A stretch of 51,773 nt of DNA. It comes from CAYJAZ01 sp964371865 (lineage in GTDB: Bacteria; Desulfobacterota; Desulfovibrionia; Desulfovibrionales; Desulfovibrionaceae). The position numbers were made by a program, and so were the translations under genes. The DNA is taken from NCBI GenBank assembly GCA_964371865.1, contig CAYJOR010000015.1, forward strand, positions 1-51,773, written 5' to 3'. Positions 25,250-32,729 of this stretch are shown piece after piece. Each line of letters opens with the position of its first letter. Position 1 is the stretch's first letter. The notes under the pieces were generated by a model that worked only from the letters and a program-made list of their open reading frames with translations, was not told where the DNA came from and did no database searches.

Positions 25250-27601
25250 ATGAAACAACTATTTAATATTTCTCATAAGCTAAATAAAATCAAAATTTCA
25301 TCTGCACTATGGGTTTTATGCCTACTTGTTTTTGGAATATTTATACAATTTACTTCTTTTTCAACAAGTTATGCAAGTGACGAAAAACCACTTTTTACTG
25401 TAAGAGGAATTGGTGGTGGTGGTGGTTTTTTCGTCCCTGTTTTTTCTCCTTATGATGAGAATCTATACTTTGTTGTCTGCGATATGGGCGGCATTTACAG
25501 AAGCTCTAACGCAGGAAAAAGCTGGGAAATGCTAAATTGGAAAACCAGTCCTCGTCGAGCTCATTATTATATTCCTCCGACTTTTTTATCAAAGAATAAA
25601 ATGGTATGGCTTCATGATCGCTATTCTATTTCTGTCAGTGAAGACGCAGGAAAAACGTGGAAACATCAAGATCGTGGACCTTGGTTTGATGAAAAAAATG
25701 CAGATCAAAATGACAAAAGAACAAAAGTTATTTCATCATTTTTACCTCTCAACAATTCAGCTACTGATTTTTTAGTAAGTACAGATTTTGGTGTTTGGAG
25801 GGGGAATGAAAATACATGGAAAAAAATTTCCGATAAACCTACAAGTCATTTTAAGCGTGTAGATAAAAATATTTATGCAATAGAAAATAAAAACGTGCTT
25901 TTGATAAGCTCAGATAATTCCAACACATGGCAAAGAATCCCTCTTCCAGGCAACATTACTACATTTGAGGCAAACCTTTCTGAAAATAAAGAACCGCTTC
26001 TCTATATAGCTATTGATAAACAAGGTATTTTAAAATCTTCCGATTCAGGAAAAAGTTGGCAAGTCCTTACCGATGAGTTTCGAAGTATAAGACAGTTCGC
26101 TATTCCAACAAATCAATCATCCATACTTTATGCAATTGAAAATCGAGTTGGAAATAATTCCCAATCTGATGTAATTCGATCTTTTGATGGTGGTGCTACA
26201 TGGGAAAAAACCTTTCGTATGCATAAAAATCAAGAAACTTTTTGGCAAGAAATTAATGTTGAAAGATCTTGGCTTCAAACTCATCTTTACTGGTCATATT
26301 ACCTTATTGGCATTGCAGTATCACCACTTGACCCTAAACTTCTTATGATAGTGACTCAGGGTGAACTTTTTATTTCAAGAAATGGTGGTGATAGTTGGGA
26401 AACATTCTTTTCTGAAATTTACCCACCAATTGAGGGCGATACAGCTGTTCGCAATAAATCCATTGGCTTAGAAGTAACTTCTGTATGGGGCTATTATTTC
26501 GACCCGCATGATGAAAATCGTGAGTATATAGCTTATACCGACATCGGTTTTGCTAGATCAATAGATAAGGGAGAAACATGGTCATGGTCAGCCAAAGGTT
26601 CACCATGGACAAACACTTTCTATGATTTAGCTTTTGATAATGAAGTACCCGGAAAAATTTACGCGGCTACAAGTAGATTTCATGATATACCTCACTTCCT
26701 TTCTGTGTCAAAAATCAATCCTGAAGCAAAACTTCATCAGGGCGGTGTTGTTGTTTCAACTGACTGGGGTCAAACATGGAAAGTTCCCTATAACAGAAAA
26801 GCTGACACTGCACTTCCTGCACAAATAACTACAAGCGTAGTTATAGATCCTACATCTACAAAAGAAAACAGAATCCTTTTTGCATCCCTCTTTGGTGAAA
26901 GCGACGATACATCAGGCGTTTATGTTTCTCATGATGATGGCAAAACATGGAAAGCAACTGAAACACAACCCGGTGGCTATAATAGGCATATATATAAATT
27001 ACGTTTCCATCCTCAAACAGGTGATTTATACGCTCTTATTACTGGGTTAAGAGCTCCAAAACCTCATTATTTTGATAAAGATGAGGGTGGGGTTTGGGTT
27101 TCTTCTGATAAAGGCAAAACTTGGAAACATATAAGCAAGGGATCACCTTTGGGACATTGGGCTAACGCAATTGCATTTCATCCTAAAGATCCAAATGGAA
27201 TTTATGTAGCATCTGCAAGTCCACAAGGAATACCTGCCGGTGGTGTTTATTATACTAAAGACGGTGGAAAAAAATGGTGGCACATTATGAAAGATAGTGA
27301 TATTCCGCGCCTTTTAGGTATAAAGAGAGCTTATGACCATTGGATGTCTATCATCGTTCACCCTGAAAAAACAGATATTATATTTGCAGGAGGGAGTAGT
27401 CATGGTCTTTTCTTTAGTGCAGATGGTGGAAGAACTTGGCGTTGGTGTAAAGAGTTCCCTTTCTCAAATGCGCAAAGTATGACTTTCAACCCACATAACT
27501 TAGATGAACTAATCGTCACAACATTTGGAAGCGGTGTATGGTCGACTTCCCTTACCGCTCTACTAGAGCGATATAACTATTCTTATAGTAAAATTAAATA
27601 A
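25250..27601 (+). CDS. Secreted Asp-box (BNR/VPS10-like) beta-propeller protein
   Basis: This is a large exported repeat protein, 783 aa, starting with a basic N-terminus and a hydrophobic export segment (about 18-42, ending SYASDEK). About eleven Asp-box motifs of the S-x-D-x-G-x-T-W type follow (for example SSNAGKSWEM, SEDAGKTWKH, SFDGGATWEK, STDWGQTWKV, SHDDGKTWKA, SADGGRTWRW), predicting one or two beta-propellers. Such folds occur in sialidases, GH74-type glucanases and sortilin-like proteins; no catalytic residues can be assigned. It has no PEP-CTERM tail. It starts 13 nt after prsR, in the same operon, and ends at a hairpin. A role in binding or trimming the exopolysaccharide is plausible but unproven. 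Confidence 0.83.
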   Translation: MKQLFNISHKLNKIKISSALWVLCLLVFGIFIQFTSFSTSYASDEKPLFTVRGIGGGGGFFVPVFSPYDENLYFVVCDMGGIYRSSNAGKSWEMLNWKTSPRRAHYYIPPTFLSKNKMVWLHDRYSISVSEDAGKTWKHQDRGPWFDEKNADQNDKRTKVISSFLPLNNSATDFLVSTDFGVWRGNENTWKKISDKPTSHFKRVDKNIYAIENKNVLLISSDNSNTWQRIPLPGNITTFEANLSENKEPLLYIAIDKQGILKSSDSGKSWQVLTDEFRSIRQFAIPTNQSSILYAIENRVGNNSQSDVIRSFDGGATWEKTFRMHKNQETFWQEINVERSWLQTHLYWSYYLIGIAVSPLDPKLLMIVTQGELFISRNGGDSWETFFSEIYPPIEGDTAVRNKSIGLEVTSVWGYYFDPHDENREYIAYTDIGFARSIDKGETWSWSAKGSPWTNTFYDLAFDNEVPGKIYAATSRFHDIPHFLSVSKINPEAKLHQGGVVVSTDWGQTWKVPYNRKADTALPAQITTSVVIDPTSTKENRILFASLFGESDDTSGVYVSHDDGKTWKATETQPGGYNRHIYKLRFHPQTGDLYALITGLRAPKPHYFDKDEGGVWVSSDKGKTWKHISKGSPLGHWANAIAFHPKDPNGIYVASASPQGIPAGGVYYTKDGGKKWWHIMKDSDIPRLLGIKRAYDHWMSIIVHPEKTDIIFAGGSSHGLFFSADGGRTWRWCKEFPFSNAQSMTFNPHNLDELIVTTFGSGVWSTSLTALLERYNYSYSKIK

Positions 27602-27614
27602 ACACCCTAACACA

Positions 27615-27652
27615 TGTAAAAGATTCCGACAATAGTGTCGGAATTCTTTACA
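27615..27652 (+). terminator. Hairpin after the Asp-box gene (terminator-like)
   Basis: TGTAAAAGATTCCGAC (27615-27630) and GTCGGAATTCTTTACA (27637-27652) form a 16-bp stem with two mismatches and a 6-nt loop. An AT-repeat rather than a T run follows. It sits 14 nt after the stop codon and contains the CCGAC-N6-GTCGG palindrome listed separately. Confidence 0.55.
27626..27641 (+). promoter_or_regulatory. Candidate PrsR enhancer site 1 (CCGAC-N6-GTCGG)
   Basis: CCGACAATAGTGTCGG is a 5+5 palindrome with a 6-nt centre. Its centre lies about 73 bp upstream of the -24 GG of the PEP-CTERM promoter at 27705. An equivalent palindrome lies at nearly the same distance before the second promoter. It also forms the top of a terminator-like hairpin, so a role as activator site is inference. 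Confidence 0.45.
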
Positions 27653-27704
27653 TATATATAAATATATATATACATATTTATAGCACTAGCAACAATTTCA
27701 CATT

Positions 27705-27721
27705 TTGGCACGCCACTTGCA
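27705..27721 (+). promoter_or_regulatory. Sigma-54 promoter of PEP-CTERM gene 1
   Basis: TTGGCACGCCACTTGCA is a perfect match to the -24/-12 consensus. The start of transcription should be near 27731, about 27 nt before the ATG. It is the expected target of the nearby PrsR. Confidence 0.92.
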
Positions 27722-27757
27722 TAGTAAAGTTTAGTAACTTATTCTAGGAGATATAAT

Positions 27758-28615
27758 ATGAATAAATTTGTAACAAGCCTTATTTGTGGTATTGTACTAA
27801 CACTTGGAGCTGCTAGCGCACAAGCTGCTCTTCTTACAGACTGGACTTATGACTTAACTTCTGTATCACTAACTAACTTCAATACTGACTTTGTAACTGT
27901 TGGTACTGCTACTAACGGCAAAGATAACATGAAGTTCCAATCTGGTACTTACGACGTTACCATTGATCCAAACGGTGGCTCAGCTGGCGATCTTACTTTT
28001 TCTGGTGACAACACTGCTGCAAGTAGTGAAAATAAAGATGCCCTTTTAAATCAGACAACTGACGATGCTCCACTTCAAAATACTCCGGCTACTAAGTTAG
28101 CTGACTTAACATTCTCTTACAGTGTAGTATCAACTGAGAATCCTAATGTTCATATGAATATCACATACACTATCCCATTATATACATTTTATGATGTTGA
28201 AGCTGGGACAGCATATGTTTACTATAACAACTCAGAAGTTGGTACCAAAGGTGCAACAGCTATTACCCATGACGGCTACAAATACGGTATCACCGGTGTT
28301 GGTTTATTTGTAGATGATAGAGCTTTAGTTGCTCTTCCAGGTGCTGAAGGAGATCCTAATCTTTACACTGGCTGGGCAATAAATGCCGATACTATGGCCA
28401 ACAAATATGAAGAATATGTTGTTGGTAGCGATAGTAACGTAAGTATTGGCCAAAAAGAAACCCCAGGTGCTTTCAAAATTTCAGGTGTGTTCTCAATTAC
28501 AAATACTAAAGTTATTCCAGATCCTGCACCAACACCAGAACCTGCAACAATGCTTCTTACAGGTTTAGGCTTAGCTGGCTTAGGTTATGCTAAACGTCGC
28601 CGTAACCGTAAATAG
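27758..28615 (+). CDS. PEP-CTERM sorting domain protein 1
   Basis: This is a secreted exosortase substrate, 285 aa. It has a Sec signal peptide (about 1-23, ending ASAQA) and a C-terminal sorting signal TPEPATMLLTGLGLAGLG followed by a basic KRRR tail, the classic PEP motif, hydrophobic helix and basic end. The central 220 residues are rich in Thr, Asn and Asp with no named domain. They share a conserved block (IPLYTF, VYYNN, DGYKYGITGVGLFVD, RALV) with the next gene. No Cys lies in the mature region as read. Strong Shine-Dalgarno AGGAG. It has its own sigma-54 promoter and terminator, so it is probably switched on strongly by PrsR. Function is likely structural in the matrix. Confidence 0.94.
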   Translation: MNKFVTSLICGIVLTLGAASAQAALLTDWTYDLTSVSLTNFNTDFVTVGTATNGKDNMKFQSGTYDVTIDPNGGSAGDLTFSGDNTAASSENKDALLNQTTDDAPLQNTPATKLADLTFSYSVVSTENPNVHMNITYTIPLYTFYDVEAGTAYVYYNNSEVGTKGATAITHDGYKYGITGVGLFVDDRALVALPGAEGDPNLYTGWAINADTMANKYEEYVVGSDSNVSIGQKETPGAFKISGVFSITNTKVIPDPAPTPEPATMLLTGLGLAGLGYAKRRRNRK

Positions 28616-28640
28616 ATTTTAGTTATATACTACAAATCAC

Positions 28641-28678
28641 AAGTCACTTACTCCTTTTTGGAATAAGTGACTTTTTTT
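28641..28678 (+). terminator. Terminator of PEP-CTERM gene 1
   Basis: AAGTCACTTA (28641-28650) pairs with TAAGTGACTT (28664-28673), with further pairing TCC/GGA toward the loop, and a run of seven Ts ends the signal. It lies 26 nt after the stop codon. The stem sequence is nearly the same as that after PEP-CTERM gene 2. Confidence 0.92.
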
Positions 28679-28741
28679 ATGCGTATTGAAAACCCGTATT
28701 CTATGATTAACTACCTAAAAAATCTAATCTCTGTAAACTTT

Positions 28742-28766
28742 CCCGACTCAACTGTCGGGCTTTTTT
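28742..28766 (+). terminator. Second hairpin with T run in the PEP-CTERM intergenic gap
   Basis: CCCGAC (28742-28747) and GTCGGG (28754-28759) form a perfect stem with a 6-nt loop, followed by C and six Ts. By structure it is a good terminator, but it lies 64 nt after a stronger one. It overlaps the palindrome listed as a candidate PrsR site. Confidence 0.6.
28743..28758 (+). promoter_or_regulatory. Candidate PrsR enhancer site 2 (CCGAC-N6-GTCGG)
   Basis: CCGACTCAACTGTCGG has the same half-sites and the same 6-nt centre as the palindrome at 27626. Its centre is about 72-73 bp upstream of the -24 GG of the promoter at 28821, the same spacing as in cassette 1. The rival reading is that it is only a terminator stem. 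Confidence 0.45.
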
Positions 28767-28820
28767 ACATCTTAAATACTTCTTTCTAAAATAATATTTA
28801 TAATTTCAAATAGTTACATT

Positions 28821-28837
28821 TTGGCACAGTAGTTGCT
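28821..28837 (+). promoter_or_regulatory. Sigma-54 promoter of PEP-CTERM gene 2
   Basis: TTGGCACAGTAGTTGCT fits the -24/-12 consensus with one deviation (A for G at the end of the first block) and correct spacing. It lies 52 nt upstream of the ATG at 28890. Confidence 0.88.
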
Positions 28838-28889
28838 TTATACAGGGTAATAAGACAATCGTATAAACGAAAAAATTTCAGGAGGCATT

Positions 28890-29765
28890 ATGAACAGATT
28901 AGCAACATCTTTAACTTTAGGCTTATTCTTAATTTTTGGCGCGGCTACTGCAAAAGCTGACTTGATAACAAACTGGGATTATTCACTTCAAGAGGTTACA
29001 TTTTCTAAGTTTAACAGTGAGTTTCTAGGTACTGCAGAAACTGAGAAAATTTCTTGGACTTCAGGTTATTATGCAAGCACTTTAACTCCGGGCACACCTG
29101 ATAATCCAAACGGAACTTTTGTATTTGAAGCTGATAACACTTCAGAAAGTCTTCAAGAAGAAAACCTACTAAGTCATGCAGTTGACAACACTGATGGTAT
29201 TTTTGCAGATGGTTCTGCTACAAGTTTAGCAACAATGACTTTTTCTTATATGGTATCCGCTACAGACGCTAATGGTGAAGCACTTCATATGTCTATAAAA
29301 TATTCAATACCTTTATATACATTTTCTAGTGCAACTACCGGTAACTCATTTGTTTATTACAACAATAATGAAGTTACTACTTCAGGTGCTTCAGCAATAA
29401 CAAGAGATGGTTACAAATATGGTCTTACAGGTGTTGGTTTGTTTGTTGATGGTAGAGCGTTAGTTACTGTTCCTGGCGAAGAAAATGATCCAAACACATA
29501 TAGCGGTTGGTTAATCAATAACGATACAATGACAACTTTATACCATAACTATGTTATTGGTGAAGAGAACAACACTAAAGAAAATATTATTGGTGATAAA
29601 GAAATTCCAGGCTATTTCAATATTCAAGGTAGTTTTTCTATCACAAATACAAGAGTTGACCCAACAGCTCCAACTCCAGAACCAGCTACAATGCTTCTTA
29701 CAGGTTTAGGTTTAGCAGGTTTGGGCGCAATCAAACGTCGTCGTAATAAAATCAACAATAAATAA
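28890..29765 (+). CDS. PEP-CTERM sorting domain protein 2
   Basis: This is the paralog of the preceding gene, 291 aa, secreted and processed by the exosortase. It has a signal peptide (about 1-23, ending ATAKA) and a PEP-CTERM tail, TPEPATMLLTGLGLAGLG then KRRRNK. The tail helix is almost identical to that of protein 1 while the middle is more diverged. The shared central block (IPLYTF, VYYNN, DGYKYGLTGVGLFVD, RALV) marks an unnamed conserved domain. AGGAGG precedes the ATG. Promoter, upstream palindrome and terminator are duplicated along with the gene, which suggests duplication of the whole expression unit. Confidence 0.94.
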   Translation: MNRLATSLTLGLFLIFGAATAKADLITNWDYSLQEVTFSKFNSEFLGTAETEKISWTSGYYASTLTPGTPDNPNGTFVFEADNTSESLQEENLLSHAVDNTDGIFADGSATSLATMTFSYMVSATDANGEALHMSIKYSIPLYTFSSATTGNSFVYYNNNEVTTSGASAITRDGYKYGLTGVGLFVDGRALVTVPGEENDPNTYSGWLINNDTMTTLYHNYVIGEENNTKENIIGDKEIPGYFNIQGSFSITNTRVDPTAPTPEPATMLLTGLGLAGLGAIKRRRNKINNK

Positions 29766-29790
29766 GTTATGATTAATAACGGATGATTAT

Positions 29791-29830
29791 AAAAAAGTCA
29801 CTTATTCAAGTATGATAAGTGACTTTTTTT
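29791..29830 (+). terminator. Terminator of PEP-CTERM gene 2
   Basis: AAAAAAGTCACTTAT (29791-29805) pairs with ATAAGTGACTTTTTT (from 29815) around a 9-nt loop, ending in seven Ts. It is 25 nt after the stop codon. Confidence 0.95.
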
Positions 29831-29865
29831 ATAGCAAAACAATTTATACATCATAAAGTAAAAGC

Positions 29866-29892
29866 TTGACAATAAACGTTGTAAATTATAGT
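29866..29892 (+). promoter_or_regulatory. Possible sigma-70 promoter of tviB-tviC
   Basis: A perfect TTGACA (29866-29871) is followed after 15 nt by TATAGT (29887-29892). The spacer is short, but the position just after a terminator and about 80 nt before the next gene fits a new transcription start. Confidence 0.5.
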
Positions 29893-29973
29893 GTAGCGAC
29901 AATAAGTTATTATTTCACAATTGTTCAATTTTCTTAACTAAATAATAAATTTTATTAATACATTGGTAAACAT

Positions 29974-31284
29974 ATGACAAACTATACTTTCTCTGATAAT
30001 AAAGAATCAAAAATTGCTGTTGTAGGCCTGGGTTATGTTGGACTTCCACTTGCTGTTTCTTTAGCGCGTAAATTCGATGTTATAGGATTTGACATTAATA
30101 AAGAGCGTGTGGAAATGCTCAATAATGGCCATGATAACACACTTGAAGTTGAAGATGATGAACTTTCAGCTACAAACGCTATTTTTACAGCTGACCCTAA
30201 AAAATTAAACGAAGCGCAAGTTATTATTGTTGCAGTTCCAACTCCGGTTGATAAACACTGTACTCCTGATTTGTCTCCGGTTTTAGGCGCAAGCAAAACT
30301 GTTGGTCAAAATATGCCAAAAGGTTGTATTGTCTGTTATGAATCTACAGTATACCCCGGTGTAACTGAAGATGAATGTGTGCCTGTTCTAGAAAAAGAAT
30401 CAGGTATGATATTCGGTAAAGACTTTACAGTTGGCTACTCTCCTGAACGTATTAATCCGGGTGACAAGGTAAACCGCCTTGAAACTATCTGCAAAGTTGT
30501 AGCCGGTTCTGATGAGGCTACCGCGAATGCTCTTGTAAATCTTTATGGAGCAGTTGTAACTGCCGGTATCCACAAAGCACCAAGCATTAAAGTAGCAGAA
30601 GCGTGTAAGGTTATCGAAAATACTCAACGTGATATCAATATTGCGCTCATGAATGAACTTGCTCTTATTTTCAACAGAATGGATATTGATACTGTAGATG
30701 TTCTAGAAGCTTCCGGCACAAAGTGGAACTTCCTTCCATTCCGACCGGGTCTTGTAGGCGGACACTGCATAGGTGTTGACCCTTACTATCTTACTTATAA
30801 GGCACAAGAAATTGGCTATCATCCGGAAGTTATTTTGGCAGGTCGTCGAATAAATTCTGGCATGGGTGAACACATAGCAAGTACATGTGTAAAAAAACTT
30901 ATAGAGTCAGGTAGTAGTGTAAAAAATGCAAGAGTTGGAATTTTAGGCTTCACTTTCAAAGAAAATGTACCTGATACTCGCAATACCAGAATAATTGATA
31001 TAGTTGAAGAATTAAAAGAATTTGGTATTGTTCCACTCGTGCACGACCCTGTTGCAGATAGTGCTGAAGTACACGAAGAGTACGGATTTACGCTTAATTC
31101 CATCGAAGAACTCACAAACTTAGATGCAATTATATTTGCTGTTCCACATAAAGCTTTTAAAGATATTACACCAGATCAAATCCAATCTATGTTTGGTGAA
31201 AAATCTGTAACTATACTCGATATCAAAAGCTTTTTAGATAGAGAAAAAATGAAGAATGCCGGATTTAATTTGTGGCGCTTATAA
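29974..31284 (+). CDS. tviB: UDP-N-acetylhexosamine 6-dehydrogenase (TviB/WbpA-like)
   Basis: This is a nucleotide-sugar dehydrogenase, 436 aa, that oxidises C6 of a UDP-N-acetylhexosamine to the uronic acid with two NAD+. The NAD-binding GLGYVGLP is at about residues 18-25. The catalytic Cys265 lies in GGHCIGVDPYYL, with the conserved KVAEACKVIENTQRD helix upstream and GFTFKENVPDTRNTR in the C-terminal domain. These features and its pairing with an epimerase fit the Vi-antigen TviB type (UDP-GlcNAc dehydrogenase). It should act in the cytoplasm and supply an acidic sugar for the exopolysaccharide. The next gene begins 30 nt downstream. UDP-glucose dehydrogenase is an alternative reading but less likely. 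Confidence 0.9.
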   Translation: MTNYTFSDNKESKIAVVGLGYVGLPLAVSLARKFDVIGFDINKERVEMLNNGHDNTLEVEDDELSATNAIFTADPKKLNEAQVIIVAVPTPVDKHCTPDLSPVLGASKTVGQNMPKGCIVCYESTVYPGVTEDECVPVLEKESGMIFGKDFTVGYSPERINPGDKVNRLETICKVVAGSDEATANALVNLYGAVVTAGIHKAPSIKVAEACKVIENTQRDINIALMNELALIFNRMDIDTVDVLEASGTKWNFLPFRPGLVGGHCIGVDPYYLTYKAQEIGYHPEVILAGRRINSGMGEHIASTCVKKLIESGSSVKNARVGILGFTFKENVPDTRNTRIIDIVEELKEFGIVPLVHDPVADSAEVHEEYGFTLNSIEELTNLDAIIFAVPHKAFKDITPDQIQSMFGEKSVTILDIKSFLDREKMKNAGFNLWRL

Positions 31285-31314
31285 CACATAAAAATACTTC
31301 TGTATGAGGAATTT

Positions 31315-32340
31315 ATGAAACAATATAGTGAAATTTTAGAAGAACTTAAAAACGCTCCATCTACTTGGCTTGTTACTGGAGTTGCCGGTTTTATTGGCTC
31401 AAACTTACTCGAAACTCTACTACTACAAAATCAAAAAGTTGTTGGTCTTGACAACTTTATACGTGGATACCAAAAAAACCTTGATTTAGTACACGAAATA
31501 GTTGGTGATGAACTTTGGGAAAATTTCACTTTCATCGAAGGTGATATACGTGATCTAGATACTTGTCATAAAGCTTGCAATGGTGTTGACTACGTTCTCC
31601 ACGAAGCAGCTTTAGGTTCAGTTCCATTTTCAATTGATGACCCTATCACAGCGAATGAATGTAATATCAATGGTTTCTTGAATATGCTTGTTGCAGCTCG
31701 TGATGCGCAAGTCAAAAATTTTGTTTATGCAGCTTCATCCTCTACTTATGGAACCGAACCTACTCTTCCTAAACAAGAAGATAGAATCGGCGCACCTCTT
31801 TCACCTTATGCTGTAACAAAATACGTAAATGAATTATACGCTTCCGTATTTTCAACTACTTATGGGCTAAATAGTACAGGTTTGCGCTACTTCAATGTTT
31901 TTGGTAAAAGGCAAGATCCTCAAGGTGCTTATGCAGCTGTTATTCCTTTATGGTACGCAGCTTTACTCGAAGATCAACCTGTATACATAAACGGTGATGG
32001 CGAAACTTCACGCGATTTTTGCTACATCGACAATGTTGTTCAAATGAATATTTTAGCAGCTCTTGCTACCGGAGAAGGTACTAATACTGTTTACAACGTA
32101 GCATTTGGGCAAAGAACAACCTTGAATGAACTTTATGAACTCATTCGACTCGAAGTTCTTAAATACAAGCCTGAAATAACTCAAACAAAACCACATTATC
32201 GCGAATTTAGACGAGGTGATGTTCGCCATTCTCTTGCTGATATCAGCCGTGCTCAAAACTTGCTTGGATATGCTCCTTCTTTTGATGTGCGTCAAGGTTT
32301 AGAATTAGCAGCTGAATGGTACGCAAGCCTTTCAAAATAA
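31315..32340 (+). CDS. tviC: UDP-N-acetylglucosamine 4-epimerase type SDR (TviC/WbpP-like)
   Basis: This is an extended short-chain dehydrogenase, 341 aa, that inverts C4 of UDP-GlcNAc or of its uronic acid. The Rossmann motif GVAGFIGS is at 22-29, with a Ser-Thr pair in SSSTYGTEP and catalytic Tyr165 and Lys169 in YAVTK. The C-terminal half has GLRYFNVFGKRQDPQGAYAA, typical of WbpP/TviC-like epimerases. Together with the neighbouring dehydrogenase it should yield UDP-N-acetylgalactosaminuronic acid. GAGGA precedes the ATG. It ends in a two-gene operon closed by a hairpin at 32385-32435. Confidence 0.9.
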   Translation: MKQYSEILEELKNAPSTWLVTGVAGFIGSNLLETLLLQNQKVVGLDNFIRGYQKNLDLVHEIVGDELWENFTFIEGDIRDLDTCHKACNGVDYVLHEAALGSVPFSIDDPITANECNINGFLNMLVAARDAQVKNFVYAASSSTYGTEPTLPKQEDRIGAPLSPYAVTKYVNELYASVFSTTYGLNSTGLRYFNVFGKRQDPQGAYAAVIPLWYAALLEDQPVYINGDGETSRDFCYIDNVVQMNILAALATGEGTNTVYNVAFGQRTTLNELYELIRLEVLKYKPEITQTKPHYREFRRGDVRHSLADISRAQNLLGYAPSFDVRQGLELAAEWYASLSK

Positions 32341-32384
32341 AAATAATTTATGGTACTAAAAGTTACTTTATTTATATATAAATG

Positions 32385-32435
32385 ATGGAAAATCAAAGAA
32401 TTACCAATCTTTTCTTTAGGTAATTCTTTTTCCAT
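32385..32435 (+). terminator. Terminator after tviC
   Basis: ATGGAAAA (32385-32392) plus AGAATTACC (32397-32405) pair exactly with GGTAATTCTTTTTCCAT (32419-32435), leaving one 4-nt bulge (TCAA) on the left arm. The right arm provides the T run. It lies 44 nt after the tviC stop. Confidence 0.7.
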
Positions 32436-32530
32436 TTATTACCTTTATTACTTAAATTTACTATCGCTTAGATAAATTTTATTAGAAACATCTAATAATT
32501 TATAAAATTTTTATACTTTTAATTACTGAA

Positions 32531-32559
32531 TTGTATTGCTAACTCTCTTACTTTATAGT
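32531..32559 (+). promoter_or_regulatory. Possible sigma-70 promoter of prsT
   Basis: TTGTAT (32531-32536) and TATAGT (32554-32559) are separated by 17 nt. The site lies between the tviC terminator and the prsT start, so prsT probably has its own promoter. Confidence 0.45.
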
Positions 32560-32729
32560 ATAAATATCATGTACAACTAAAAAACTTTTCAACTCTGCTT
32601 TGAAATGCGCTTGTTAGCTAAACTGAGAAGATTTTACAAATGAATTCTAACAAGCAAAATGTTTACCTAACCTATGTGAACTTTTATAACGCTGCACTTC
32701 ACTGGTTATTGTCTAAAAGGAGACTATTT

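Noticed and set aside
26536..26547. Palindrome ACCGACATCGGT inside the Asp-box gene
   Set aside because: The spacing between half-sites is 2 nt rather than 6 nt, it lies within a coding region and no sigma-54 promoter follows.
27651..27685. TA-rich repeat considered as a replication or recombination site
   Set aside because: It is a simple AT tract between a hairpin and a sigma-54 promoter, without iterons or DnaA boxes.
32640..32729. In-frame upstream extension of prsT from an ATG at 32640
   Set aside because: It would bury the lipoprotein signal 60 residues into the protein, and a strong AAAAGGAG lies before the ATG at 32730.
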